Below, piece after piece: positions 6,759 through 14,862 of a stretch of 40,466 bases of DNA. Positions within the stretch are counted from its first letter, which is position 1. Each line of letters starts with the position of its first letter. The translations under genes and the position numbers were made by a program. This DNA is from Chloroflexi bacterium TSY. Its GTDB lineage: Bacteria > Chloroflexota > Anaerolineae > Caldilineales > Caldilineaceae. Location of the stretch: the NCBI GenBank assembly GCA_019217005.1, contig JAHBNG010000136.1, positions 1 through 40,466 of the forward strand, in the 5' to 3' direction. The notes under the pieces are model-generated. The model was not told where the DNA came from. It did not search any database and saw nothing but the letters and a program-made list of their open reading frames with translations.

Positions 6759-8843
6759 ATGGTTATGCAAGCAAAAACCTATCTCAAACGAAGTTTACCC
6801 CTGGCCCTACTCCTGGTGCTGGGGCTGATCCTGGTGACGCCAGCTGTCACCCAGGCTGGTCCAAACGATCCGCCGGCCTTCCTACTCAAGTGGGGCACAA
6901 CCGGGTCGGGCGACGGTCAGTTTAATAACCCGATCGGTGTGGCGGTGGACAGTGTCGGCAACGTCTATGTAGCCGATGGAAACAACCACCGCATCCAGAA
7001 GTTCAACAGCAGCGGCGGATTTCTGACCAAGTGGGGCACACAAGGGACGGGCGACGGCCAGTTTGACTTCCCACGAAATGTGGCGGTGGACAGCGCCGAC
7101 AACGTCTATGTGGTCGATCAAAACAACGACCGCATCCAGAAGTTCGACAGCAGCGGCGGATTTCTGACCAAGTGGGGGTCATCAGGCTCTGGCAACAGCC
7201 AGTTTGGTCTCTCGACTGGCGTGGCAGTGGACGGTGCCGACAACGTCTATGTGGTCGAATGGCACCGCGTCCAGAAGTTCAACAGCAACGGCGGCTTTCT
7301 GACCACATGGGGCTCAGAAGGGTTCGGCGACGGTCAGTTTTTCGTTCCAGAAGCTATAGCGGCGGACAGCGCCGGCAACGTCTATGTGGTCGATGGATTC
7401 TTGAGCAACCGCATCCAGAAGTTCGGCAGTAGCGGCGGCTTTCTGACCACGTGGGGCTCAAGTGGGTCGGGCGATGGCCAGTTTAATAGCCCGACCGGAG
7501 CGGCGGTGGACAGCGCCGGCAATGTCTATGTGGCCGATCTCGGTAACAGCCGCATCCAGAAGTTCGGCAGTAGCGGCGGCTTTCTGACCAAGTGGGGCTC
7601 AAGCGGGTCGGGCGATGGCCAGTTTAGTGACCCGATCGATGTGGCGGTGGACAGCGCCGGCAACGTCTATGTAGTCGATCGAAACAACAGCCGCATCCAG
7701 AAGTTTGCACCTGCTAATACCGCCCCGGTGGCGATGGATGACAGCTACACCATCAATGAAGATACGCCGCTCAACGTTGCGGCACCAGGTGTATTGAGCA
7801 ATGACAGGGATGCAGATAGCGACCCGCTGACGGCGGTCAAAGATAGCGATCCGAGCAATGGCACACTGACTCTCAACAGCGACGGTTCCTTTGACTATAC
7901 CCCCAACGCCAACTTCTGTGGTCAGGATAGTTTCACCTATCACGCCAACGATGGCACAGACGACTCCAACGTCGCCACCGTCACCATCGACGTGGTCTGC
8001 GTCAACGATGCGCCTGTGGCGGTGGACGACGCTTACACCACCAACGAGGATACGGTACTCAACGTGCCCGCACCGGGCGTGCTGGGCAACGACAGCGATC
8101 CAGTCGAAGGTGACCCGCTGACGGCAGTGCTGGATAACGGACCAAGCAACGGCACGCTGACACTGAACGCCGACGGCTCCTTCACCTATACACCGAATGC
8201 TGGTTTCTTTGGCACGGATAGCTTCGCCTACAAGGCCAACGATGGGTCGGACGACTCGAATGTCGCCACGGTCACCATCACGGTCAACGAAGTAGTTGCC
8301 AACTGCGGTGGCTTCGCCGTCATCAAGACCGGTCCTGGCCAGTTCAGTGCCCCCAGCTTCTCCGGTACCTTGATTCTGGGAACCCCCCACTACGACTGGA
8401 TCATCGGCACCCATGGTCCCGACCTGATTCTGGGGCGCGGCGGTCCCGACGACATCTATGGCGACCAGCATGATGACTGGCTCGGCGGTGGTCCTGGTGA
8501 CGACACCCTCTACGGTGGCAATGGCTGGGACGACCTGGAAGGCAACCGTGGTCAGGACACCCTCTACGGCGAGAACGGCTACGATGTACTGCTCGGTGGC
8601 GGTCAAAGCGACTGGCTCTTTGGCGGCAACGGCAACGACTTCTGTAAGGGTGGTCCTGGCAGCGATACCATCACTGACTGTGAAGGGGCTTCCTCCGCTG
8701 CAGTAGGCGAAGTCAACGCCGATGATGTTGCGATGGAAACCGCTGACATCGATGCGGCACGCACCCGTAACGACGGCGAAAATGGCGAGCACGCCATCGT
8801 GCAGCGCATCAAAGACCTCTTCCTGCCCTTGATTACTCGGTAG
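6759..8843 (+). CDS. secreted NHL-propeller / cadherin-like / Ca-binding repeat protein
   Basis: This 694-residue protein opens with a signal peptide (KRSLPLALLLVLGLILVTP, probable cleavage after TQA near residue 33). Six NHL repeats of ~47 residues (WGSSGSGDGQF ... NVYV.D..N.RIQKF, about residues 42-330) form a six-bladed propeller. Two tandem cadherin/VCBS-like modules follow (AVDDAYTTNEDTVLNVPAPG type, about 325-515). Next come ~100 residues of Gly/Asp-rich GG.G.D repeats of hemolysin type (GGPGDDTLYGGNG), expected to bind Ca2+. There is a short charged tail but no sortase or membrane anchor. It is likely an extracellular or surface matrix/adhesion protein; its ligand is unknown. A ribosome site AAAGGAACACAACTC precedes ATG 6759. 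Upstream, a good ribosome site at 6666 serves only ATG AAC TAA, probably a lost gene start. Confidence 0.88.
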   Translation: MVMQAKTYLKRSLPLALLLVLGLILVTPAVTQAGPNDPPAFLLKWGTTGSGDGQFNNPIGVAVDSVGNVYVADGNNHRIQKFNSSGGFLTKWGTQGTGDGQFDFPRNVAVDSADNVYVVDQNNDRIQKFDSSGGFLTKWGSSGSGNSQFGLSTGVAVDGADNVYVVEWHRVQKFNSNGGFLTTWGSEGFGDGQFFVPEAIAADSAGNVYVVDGFLSNRIQKFGSSGGFLTTWGSSGSGDGQFNSPTGAAVDSAGNVYVADLGNSRIQKFGSSGGFLTKWGSSGSGDGQFSDPIDVAVDSAGNVYVVDRNNSRIQKFAPANTAPVAMDDSYTINEDTPLNVAAPGVLSNDRDADSDPLTAVKDSDPSNGTLTLNSDGSFDYTPNANFCGQDSFTYHANDGTDDSNVATVTIDVVCVNDAPVAVDDAYTTNEDTVLNVPAPGVLGNDSDPVEGDPLTAVLDNGPSNGTLTLNADGSFTYTPNAGFFGTDSFAYKANDGSDDSNVATVTITVNEVVANCGGFAVIKTGPGQFSAPSFSGTLILGTPHYDWIIGTHGPDLILGRGGPDDIYGDQHDDWLGGGPGDDTLYGGNGWDDLEGNRGQDTLYGENGYDVLLGGGQSDWLFGGNGNDFCKGGPGSDTITDCEGASSAAVGEVNADDVAMETADIDAARTRNDGENGEHAIVQRIKDLFLPLITR

Positions 8844-8872
8844 ACTAAGTCACTTGTCGGGAAGACCTGCGT

Positions 8873-8932
8873 GCGTTGCACTGTCCAGACGCTTATCGGA
8901 TAGATAGAAGGTCTCTCTGGGCAGTGCGACGC
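8873..8932 (+). terminator. long stem-loop after the NHL protein gene
   Basis: Arms 8873-8889 (GCGTTGCACTGTCCAGA) and 8916-8932 (TCTGGGCAGTGCGACGC) pair at all 17 positions in RNA if two G-U pairs are allowed. It starts 30 bp after the stop codon. It has no T-tract, so it is a terminator or 3' stabilising hairpin. Confidence 0.5.
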
Positions 8933-9060
8933 TCACCGGCAAAGTCTGTTCAGCGAATGTCGCACAGAGTCTACAGTGAAACTCAATGTGGTAACTAACC
9001 CACAAACGCTGGTTTTACTTCGATACTGGTTTCGATATAAAACCTACCAACAAGCTAACT

Positions 9061-9104
9061 GGGGAAGTTTGAAGGGCGAATTTGGGGAAACGACAGTGTA
9101 GACT
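9061..9104 (+). promoter_or_regulatory. SARP-box-like promoter module, copy c (orphan)
   Basis: Cores at 9061, 9074 and 9084 (steps 13, 10) and TAGACT at 9099-9104, again 15 bp after the last core; the first repeat is missing. It points into the 3' end of the minus-strand DUF4058 pseudogene, so no target gene is apparent. Its original target may have been lost or displaced. Confidence 0.55.
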
Positions 9105-9118
9105 AACGGTTAAGTAAA

Positions 9119-10145
9119 CTATGAAGGATTTGCGCCATTTGTGTGTGTTGGCTCAATGAAGCGGCGGGCAGTTTCTTGCACCCAGAGCGCATCATCTTTA
9201 GCAAAGGCGGGTGGTGGTGGTATTTGCCTGTAATCAATGTCTAAGTCATACCCGCTCTGGTCATATAGCTCGTGCAAAATTTTGTTGAGTTCGATGGTTG
9301 GTTCTGGGTCGCCCCGTAGAAGAGGTACTGGGATGTTTGGAATCAGTTGCCGGACTGAAAAGATATAAAAATCTGCGGATGGACGTCTTCTACTTCGGCT
9401 CACAACGATACGATAGTGACTTTCTGTGGAAACGTTCATGGGAAGTGATTTACCAGCACGTAGCAGGCCGATCTCAATTAAATGTATACGACTCCCTAGT
9501 ATCAGTAGATCCAAATTTCAGGTTTTGAGAGAGAATTCTGGCTAAACAGTTGACATAAATACAAATTTGCCGGTCGATATCTAGTTTTTGCGTTAGATTT
9601 GGGCGATTTTCAGATATGAAATAGGTTGTTTTCTGTAACCGAAATCTGAATAAATGACTCCAAAATCCCTGCAATCTCGACTGAAAATAGCCAAAAACGC
9701 CAAATTTGGATCTACTGAGTATCTCTGTGCGCTTCTCTTCGTATTGCTCACGCCCTTTGCCTGCCCGTTTGTTCGCTGGCGACAGAATCTCGATCACCGT
9801 TACGACTTCTTTTGTCTCAACCATGCGGATTTCTAAGTATCGTTCTTTCACTTCTTCGGTCATGGGTAATTGTCCGACCAGCGGTTCTACGGTTGTAACC
9901 ATTCTCGCTGTGGGCCCGAGAGATTTGGATTGATTATCGACAGATACAATAACATCCGGTTTGCCAACAAGATCATCTGGAGAGGCAACGGCAAGGTAGG
10001 TACGTTGCTCCATGGCAACCCGATACTTAGGACGCAAGATGGGCGTCAAAAAGCGGCGGATGCCAACAATGAGATCGGTATGAACTTAGTTCCATATCCC
10101 TGGCTGTTCAAGATAGGGGTCCATGCCGGGAAACGGGCTTTGCAC
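9119..10145 (-). pseudogene. DUF4058 family protein, broken by a stop codon and a MITE
   Basis: Translation from GTG 10145 (GGGAGG upstream) gives VQSPFPGMDPYLEQPGIWN, then TAA (10088-10086), then VHTDLIVGIRRFLTPILRPK. The protein goes on through YLEIRMVETKEVVTVIEILS to KRTEIL. Bases 9503-9717 are an inserted element. Removing it plus one AGTAT copy reads KRTEILGSRIHLIEIGLLRA without a break and continues to the TAG at 9119. This matches the DUF4058 pattern (SPFPGMDPYLE, VIEILSPANK, IDLLRAG, DYR.PPPP), a family of unknown function common in Chloroflexota, Cyanobacteria and Planctomycetes. The restored length is about 268 residues. Two independent lesions make it a firm pseudogene. Confidence 0.88.
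9503..9717. mobile_element. 215-bp MITE with 16-bp terminal inverted repeats and AGTAT duplication
   Basis: CAGTAGATCCAAATTT (9503-9518) is mirrored exactly by AAATTTGGATCTACTG (9702-9717), flanked by AGTAT at 9498-9502 and 9718-9722. It has no plausible transposase. Its removal restores the DUF4058 reading frame, which fixes the borders to the base. Confidence 0.9.
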
Positions 10146-10242
10146 AAGAACCTCCCACGGTTTCGTTTAGTCCATCGCTATGCAGATTGTAGTTCGGGAC
10201 GACATTATTTGTCAATGGAGAATCATACAAACTTGAAAATCG

Positions 10243-10605
10243 CTAGACATTCTGCGCTTCAAGCGCACCCAGTTTTTCAGCAAGAAAGGCTGTGACGAGT
10301 GCGTTCATGCTAACGCCTTCTTGCTTGGCTCGTGCGACCAGGCGGGCGTGTAGGCTGCGAGGTATACGCTGTATGAACTTACCGCTGTATGAACCGCCGC
10401 TACCAGGTGCAGGAATGGGTAGATTCATGCTCTCCAGTGCGGCAATGGTTTCGGCCAACGCATCGAGGCCATTTTGAATCGCCTCTTCGGGAGTTTCGCC
10501 ATCCGAAATACACTCAGAAAAATCAGGGAAAGAGATGAGATAGCCGCCACCATCTTCTTGGGAGAGTAGCTGAATTTCAAAGGGATATAGTTTCAAGTCG
10601 TCCAT
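10243..10605 (-). CDS. hicB: HicB-type antitoxin
   Basis: This 120-residue protein has an N-terminal HicB fold (GGYLISFPDFSECISDGETP, EEAIQNGLDALAETI) and a C-terminal DNA-binding half (RIPRSLHARLVARAKQEGVS, MNALVTAFLAEKLG). HicB proteins neutralise the HicA RNase and repress their operon. It follows hicA on the same strand with a 3-base gap, the usual toxin-first order. The length fits the two-domain HicB class. Confidence 0.9.
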   Translation of the reverse strand: MDDLKLYPFEIQLLSQEDGGGYLISFPDFSECISDGETPEEAIQNGLDALAETIAALESMNLPIPAPGSGGSYSGKFIQRIPRSLHARLVARAKQEGVSMNALVTAFLAEKLGALEAQNV

Positions 10606-10608
10606 ATG

Positions 10609-10833
10609 TCAATCTCGCACAAAGTCTACGAATTTTTTGATGTAGATCGGTTTTATCGGGCGTTTTGCAGGAACGGGCAAGGTCGTCCCATCTGGTCGAA
10701 CAAATACGACATGGCTTGTTCCCCGTTGACGCCACTCAATATCATGGGCACGAGCAACCGTTTTTAGGCTGTCGATACGCCAGTCACGAGGATTTTGTTG
10801 CATGCGTTCGAAAATCCGATCGGCTTTGCCCAT
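10609..10833 (-). CDS. hicA: HicA-type mRNA interferase toxin
   Basis: This 74-residue protein (MGKADRIFERMQQNPRDWRI...) has the HicA dsRBD-like pattern. The region WRQRGTSHVVFVRPDG contains the conserved Gly-x-Ser-His, with catalytic His in SHVVF. It ends with LPVPAKRPIKPIYIKKFVDF. A longer open frame exists upstream, but it would run through promoter module d and lengthen the protein beyond the family, so ATG 10833 was chosen. HicA cleaves mRNA when free of HicB. Confidence 0.9.
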   Translation of the reverse strand: MGKADRIFERMQQNPRDWRIDSLKTVARAHDIEWRQRGTSHVVFVRPDGTTLPVPAKRPIKPIYIKKFVDFVRD

Positions 10834-10881
10834 AGACGCAATGATACTACATACGATAGCAGGCTGCAAATTTTCTTTTTT

Positions 10882-10937
10882 GGGGACGATCCTGGGGACG
10901 ATCAATGGGCGAACCTGGGGCAACAACATTGTAGACT
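10882..10937 (+). promoter_or_regulatory. SARP-box-like promoter module, copy d
   Basis: Cores at 10882, 10894, 10907 and 10917 (steps 12, 13, 10), TAGACT at 10932-10937, 15 bp after the last core. It is divergent from hicA (start 10833) and points towards gene B and the cation exchanger. Confidence 0.65.
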
Positions 10938-11032
10938 GGCAAGCAACAACCAATGTCGGTCACACAAACAGTGAATCCACAATCGAAATATGAGTACAGC
11001 ATCGCCAATGTGATGCTTGGTTCAACAACATC

Positions 11033-11254
11033 ATGCGAGAAATCACGCGGCGCTATAAATCATATCTCTTGCGCATCTGGGGCGAAGGCGGTACAGACAC
11101 ACAACCGGCAATCTGGCGTTTTAGCCTGGAAGATACGCGTACCGGACAGCGTGAAAACTTTGCCAGCCTTTTGGAATTATTGGTCACACTGGATCGTAGA
11201 CTGGCAAACCGTAAGGATTCATCATCAAAAGCGCAGGATGAGGCCGAAAGTTAA
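11033..11254 (+). CDS. small unknown protein (gene B), YLLRIWGEG family
   Basis: This 73-residue ORF contains RRYKSYLLRIWGEGGTDTQP, IWRFSLEDTRTGQRENFASL and LELLVTLDRRL. Its first part recurs in the remnant at 6326-6387, again behind a SARP-box module. From memory, short proteins of this pattern (an Arg/Trp core followed by SLEDP.TG....FA.L) are widespread hypotheticals in Chloroflexota, but no function is known. There is no strong ribosome site before ATG 11033. It lies between promoter d and the cation exchanger gene and ends 37 bp before it, so it is probably the first gene of that operon. Confidence 0.6.
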   Translation: MREITRRYKSYLLRIWGEGGTDTQPAIWRFSLEDTRTGQRENFASLLELLVTLDRRLANRKDSSSKAQDEAES

Positions 11255-11291
11255 TCCCAACTTTCACCTGAACTTCGAAGGAACAGAAACA

Positions 11292-12353
11292 ATGATTGCA
11301 CTTTCTAGCCTAACCATCATTATAGTGGTTATCTATCTGTTGGCCTTGATCACCGACGAATATTTCATCGTGAGTCTAGATCAGATCGCCCAGCGCTGGA
11401 AGCTGCCGGCGAACGTGGCAGGGGCTTCTCTCATGGCGATGGGATCGTCTGCGCCAGAGTTGGCGATTGCGCTGCTGGCTTTGTTCAAAGATGGGGGTGC
11501 CCACAGCGACCTAGGGATTGGCACCATCGTTGGCTCGGCTGTCTTCAACATCCTGGTGATCACAGGCGTCTCCGCAATTGCCAGACCGGCGCAGATTAGC
11601 TGGCGGGTTGTGGTACGCGATGTCGTGATGTATGTGGCCAGCATTGCACTGCTCTTCGCCACTTTTGCTGACGGCACAATCACCCTGCTAGAGGCACTGG
11701 CTTTCCTGATTCTCTATGCGGTCTATCTCTTCATTCTCTTTCAGTGGGATGCTTTTGCGCCGGGCGAAGAGAGCAACGTGATGACCACAAGGGAGACCAA
11801 ACAACACGCAGAGTCAGCAGGTCAAGGATGGTTCACCGGTCTCAATAGGCAGATCGCCAGGATGATGGGATTTGCAATGGGAGATGCTCGTCAAGCCTAT
11901 CTACGCACTTTCGTGGTCTCTGTCGTCTTTATCTCGGGGCTGAGTTGGGTGCTGGTTGAACAGGCGGTTGTCTTCTCAAATGCGGTTGGGATTCCACCTG
12001 TAATCGTGGCACTCGCGATCCTGGCGGCTGGCACCTCCGTGCCGGACATGTTGGCATCCATCATCGTTGCTCGTCAGGGACGGGGCGAAATGGCAGTTGC
12101 GAACGCCATCGGGTCGAACATCTTTGATATCTTGATTGGGTTGGGGCTGCCTTGGCTGATTGCCATGTTGGTGCAAGGAAAGGTTGTTCATGTAGCCACA
12201 CAGAGCCTTTGGTTGTCTACGCTCATTCTGCTGGTCACCGTTATTGTCCTCTTTGTCTTCCTCACGACCGAACGCCTGCTTACACGGCGGGAAGGGTGGG
12301 CGTTGCTCTCGGTCTACAGCGTGTATGGGGTGTGGATATTGCTGGCGGGGTAA
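11292..12353 (+). CDS. CaCA-family cation/Ca2+ exchanger (YrbG/NCKX-like)
   Basis: This is an integral membrane protein of 353 residues with about ten hydrophobic segments and two alpha repeats. The first reads MAMGSSAPELAIALLALF followed by GIGTIVGSAVFNILVITG; the second reads AAGTSVPDMLASIIVARQ followed by ANAIGSNIFDILIGLGLP. These carry the cation-binding Glu (PEL) and Asp (PDM) and the GSN.FD motif of the K+-dependent Na+/Ca2+ exchanger branch. A hydrophilic loop (residues ~160-200) separates the halves. ATG 11292 follows GAAGGAACAGAAACA. A much longer in-frame ORF starts at 10953 but has no membrane or family character and is rejected. It probably extrudes Ca2+, and the next gene is a Ca2+-binding oxidase. 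Confidence 0.9.
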   Translation: MIALSSLTIIIVVIYLLALITDEYFIVSLDQIAQRWKLPANVAGASLMAMGSSAPELAIALLALFKDGGAHSDLGIGTIVGSAVFNILVITGVSAIARPAQISWRVVVRDVVMYVASIALLFATFADGTITLLEALAFLILYAVYLFILFQWDAFAPGEESNVMTTRETKQHAESAGQGWFTGLNRQIARMMGFAMGDARQAYLRTFVVSVVFISGLSWVLVEQAVVFSNAVGIPPVIVALAILAAGTSVPDMLASIIVARQGRGEMAVANAIGSNIFDILIGLGLPWLIAMLVQGKVVHVATQSLWLSTLILLVTVIVLFVFLTTERLLTRREGWALLSVYSVYGVWILLAG

Positions 12354-12368
12354 GTTGTCTAGTCTACT

Positions 12369-12543
12369 CGTAGGTCACATTTGTAATCTGAAAAGTGTCG
12401 TAAACGAGTCGAATCCAAGCATCTTGACGGGCAACTTGGACAACTGTCCGATTCCAAATCGGACCTACGGCTAAACTGTCACGCTTTTGATTACAGTGTA
12501 TTGGGCGATAGCGATGCTCGTCGCCCTAATGGGACGACCTACG
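12369..12543. repeat. palindromic repeat cluster after the exchanger gene
   Basis: An outer pair, CGTAGGTC (12369-12376) and GACCTACG (12536-12543), encloses TCCGATT/AATCGGA (12447-12463) and GGGCGA/TCGCCC (12503-12526). It also contains a dispersed match GTAATC(TG)AAAAG against CTTTTGATTAC. It looks like a nested palindromic element of REP/MITE type, possibly acting as terminator between the exchanger and the oxidase gene. Confidence 0.45.
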
Positions 12544-12594
12544 AATCAACTATTTCTAATCTTCAAAATTGATCATTAGCAAAGGAGAAGTAGC

Positions 12595-14631
12595 ATGACT
12601 ACTATCACAATGGATTCACGTCTGAAAGAGCTACACGAAGCGTTTGAAACTGCGTCAGGTGATGATCGCCTAATCGATCTCGCTGAATTTCAGAAAGCGT
12701 TAGGCCTGAGAGACAAACATATGGCGCACCAAATCTTCACGCTCTTCGATTACGATAGCAGCGGTACGGTCAACCAGCGAGAGTTTCTGGAATCGGTCGA
12801 CCAGTTGGTGGTTGGGAGCGACGAAAGCAAATTGAAGTTTGCTTTCGACCTGCATGACGGCAACCGCAGCGGGGCCATCGATGAAGAGGAGATGCGTCAG
12901 ATCATTACCTCTGGTCTCGTCGAGAATCGCTTGGATTTCTCTCCGGAACAGGTGGACAGCCTGGTCCACACCATGTTTCAAAAGGCGGATACCAACCAGA
13001 GTGGCGATATTACCTTTGATGAGTTTCAGGCCGTGGTTGCCGAATATCCGGCGCTGCTTCAGTCCATGACGATTAGCCCGGCAGCATGGCTCAAGCCACG
13101 TCCGCAAGAGTCACCTAGAGAAAAGCAGCCGGCTGCACGTCCACAAAAGCCCAAGCGCAATCGGCGACACTATCTACAAAACAACTGGGCCACCCTGCTC
13201 TTTTTGGCCCTCTACATCGCCGTCAATCTTTATCTCTTTGTCTCGGCCGTTCTGACTTACTCTGCGGCCGGCACGAATGTTTTTGTCCAGGTTGCGCGCG
13301 GCTGTGGAGCGATGCTTAATTTCAATGGAGCGCTCATTCTCATTCCCATGCTGCGTCATCTCTTGACCTGGTTGCGGCAATCGCCCGTGAACAACATCCT
13401 GCCGATTGATGAGAGCCTCGAGTTCCACAAGATGGTGGGGCAGGTGATGTTTGGTGCAGCAATTGTGCATACAATCGCCCATCTAATCAACTATGCCACC
13501 TTGACGACTCCATACTTGGCAAACCTCTTTGGTACCAAAGCAGGGCTGACTGGATTCCTACTGCTCATCGTCTTTAGCGGCATGTGGTGGACCTCTCAAT
13601 CGCGGGTGCGCTTGGGTGGGCACTTTAAGCTCTTCTATCTGGCGCATATGGGCTATGTCTTGTGGTTTGCCCTGCTCTTGTTCCACGGTCCAGTCTTCTG
13701 AATCTGGGCCATCGTCCCGATTGTGGGCTTTGCGGCGGAGAGGATTTGGCGCTTTATCAGAGGCACGAAACCGACCTATGCAGTCAATGCACATCTCCTG
13801 CCCTCCAAGGTGCTGGGTTTGGAAGTCGAACGACCGCAGAACTTTAACTATCGGCCTGGCGACTATCTCTATCTGCGTTGTCCTGAAGTCTCGCGGTACG
13901 AGTGGCATCCATTCACCATCAGCAGTGCGCCGGAAGACAAAGAGACCTTGTCCGTCCATATCCGAGCAGTTGGCAGTTGGACAGGCGCAATCCACGAACT
14001 GTTTCAGCAGCAGCGTGAGGCGATCTTGTCCCAAAATGGACACTATATGAACGGCCACGCGGCTCCAGAAGTGCGCGTTCCGGTTTATCTGGACGGTCCA
14101 TACGGTGCGCCCAGCAGCCACATCTTCGAGTCGAATGTGGCCATCCTGATAGGGGCGGGGATTGGTGTGACGCCCTTTGCCTCGATTCTCAAGAGCATCT
14201 TGCATCGCAAACAGCAGGGCGATACCACCATGAAGTTGAACAAGGTCTACTTCTTCTGGGTCAACCGCGAGCAGCAAGCCTTTGAATGGTTCCTCAACCT
14301 GCTCACGCAGATTGAGGCGGAAGATACTGAGCGCTTGATCGACATCAACGTCTACCTAACAGGTGTACAGAAAGAGTCGGACATGAAGTCCAGCACCCTC
14401 TTTATCGCTATGGATCTGCTCCATACCGAGAGCCAAGTGGACCTGATCACGGGTCTCCGCACCCCAACCCAGCGTGGGCGGCCCAATTGGGATAAGATTT
14501 TCCAGTCTATTGCCGAAAAGCACGAACCAGTCAAGCCCGATGTCTATTTCTGTGGTCCTCCCGGACTCTCGACGATTCTGAAGCAGGCGAGCGAGAAGTT
14601 TGAGTTTGGCTATCGGAAGGAAAATTTCTAG
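12595..14631 (+). CDS. EF-hand NADPH oxidase (NOX5-like), with in-frame TGA at 13699-13701
   Basis: This protein would be 678 residues if the single TGA is read through. The N-terminal Ca2+-binding part has three canonical EF loops (DYDSSGTVNQRE 52-63, DGNRSGAIDEEE 88-99, DTNQSGDITFDE 132-143) and a degenerate first one, as in NOX5. A Pro/Lys linker leads to a six-helix ferric-reductase-type haem domain with the spaced histidines of EFHKMVGQ, VHTIAHL and YLAHMGY/FHGP. After the TGA the same frame goes on with AVNAHLLPSKVLGLEVERPQ, the FAD motif HPFTISSAPE, the NADPH motifs GAGIGVTPFASILKS and CGPPG, and the terminal Phe (RKENF). The TGA replaces the Trp of HGPxFW. It should move electrons from NADPH to O2 across the membrane when Ca2+ binds. 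The ribosome site AAAGGAGAAGTAGC is strong. Whether an intact protein is made is open. Confidence 0.88.
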
Positions 14632-14642
14632 TTCTAACTCAT

Positions 14643-14709
14643 GGGGCGATCGTGGGGATGATTGCTGGGACATTTGAAGGGCGTTTCTGGGGCGACGGCA
14701 TGATAGGAT
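14643..14709 (+). promoter_or_regulatory. SARP-box-like promoter module, copy e
   Basis: Cores at 14643, 14654, 14667 (GGGA), 14679 (GGGC) and 14689 (GGGG), with TAGGAT at 14704-14709, exactly 15 bp after the last core. It is more diverged than copies a-d but keeps the 10-bp step and the 15-bp distance. It reads towards hemA, 155 bp downstream. Confidence 0.6.
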
Positions 14710-14741
14710 GTTCGTGTAAGAAGTGAGCGGGTTCTATTGAT

Positions 14742-14842
14742 GGCATTGCAGCCGGTCAGCTAGTCAGCTCTCTGGCTGACCGGCTGCAATGATGACAAGC
14801 TACTGTTTTGCGTGGAAAAACATTTTCTGAACATCTATAACA
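14742..14842 (+). repeat. ~100-bp hairpin-bearing repeat, copy 1 (inverted partner at 25411)
   Basis: It begins with a 17-bp perfect stem (CATTGCAGCCGGTCAGC at 14744-14760, complement at 14775-14791). A single-stranded tail of ~50 bases (GACAAGCTACTGTTTTGCGT then GGAAAAACATTTTCTGAACA) ends 20 bp before hemA. The reverse complement of 25411-25508 matches it over its whole length with few changes. In the stem, a G-C pair is replaced by T-A on both arms, so pairing is conserved. It could be a mobile hairpin element, a segment end or a structured 5' leader. Confidence 0.75.
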
Positions 14843-14862
14843 CCGATTAAAGCGAGAAAGTC

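Noticed and set aside
6759..7710. Tandem DNA repeats as a mobile or recombination element
   Set aside because: The ~141-bp periodicity is explained by six NHL protein repeats.
7599..8792. 397-codon minus-strand ORF
   Set aside because: Shadow of the repetitive NHL/Ca-repeat gene on the other strand; composition is Val/Ala/Gly-biased without domains.
10834..10953. N-terminal extension of hicA to 114 residues
   Set aside because: It would read through promoter module d, and HicA proteins are 60-80 residues long.
10953..12353. 466-codon reading of the exchanger gene from 10953
   Set aside because: The first ~113 codons overlap gene B and lack membrane or family character; a ribosome site sits before ATG 11292, which gives a normal CaCA start.
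13558..14277. 239-codon minus-strand ORF
   Set aside because: Antisense to the FAD/NADPH part of the oxidase; no domain.
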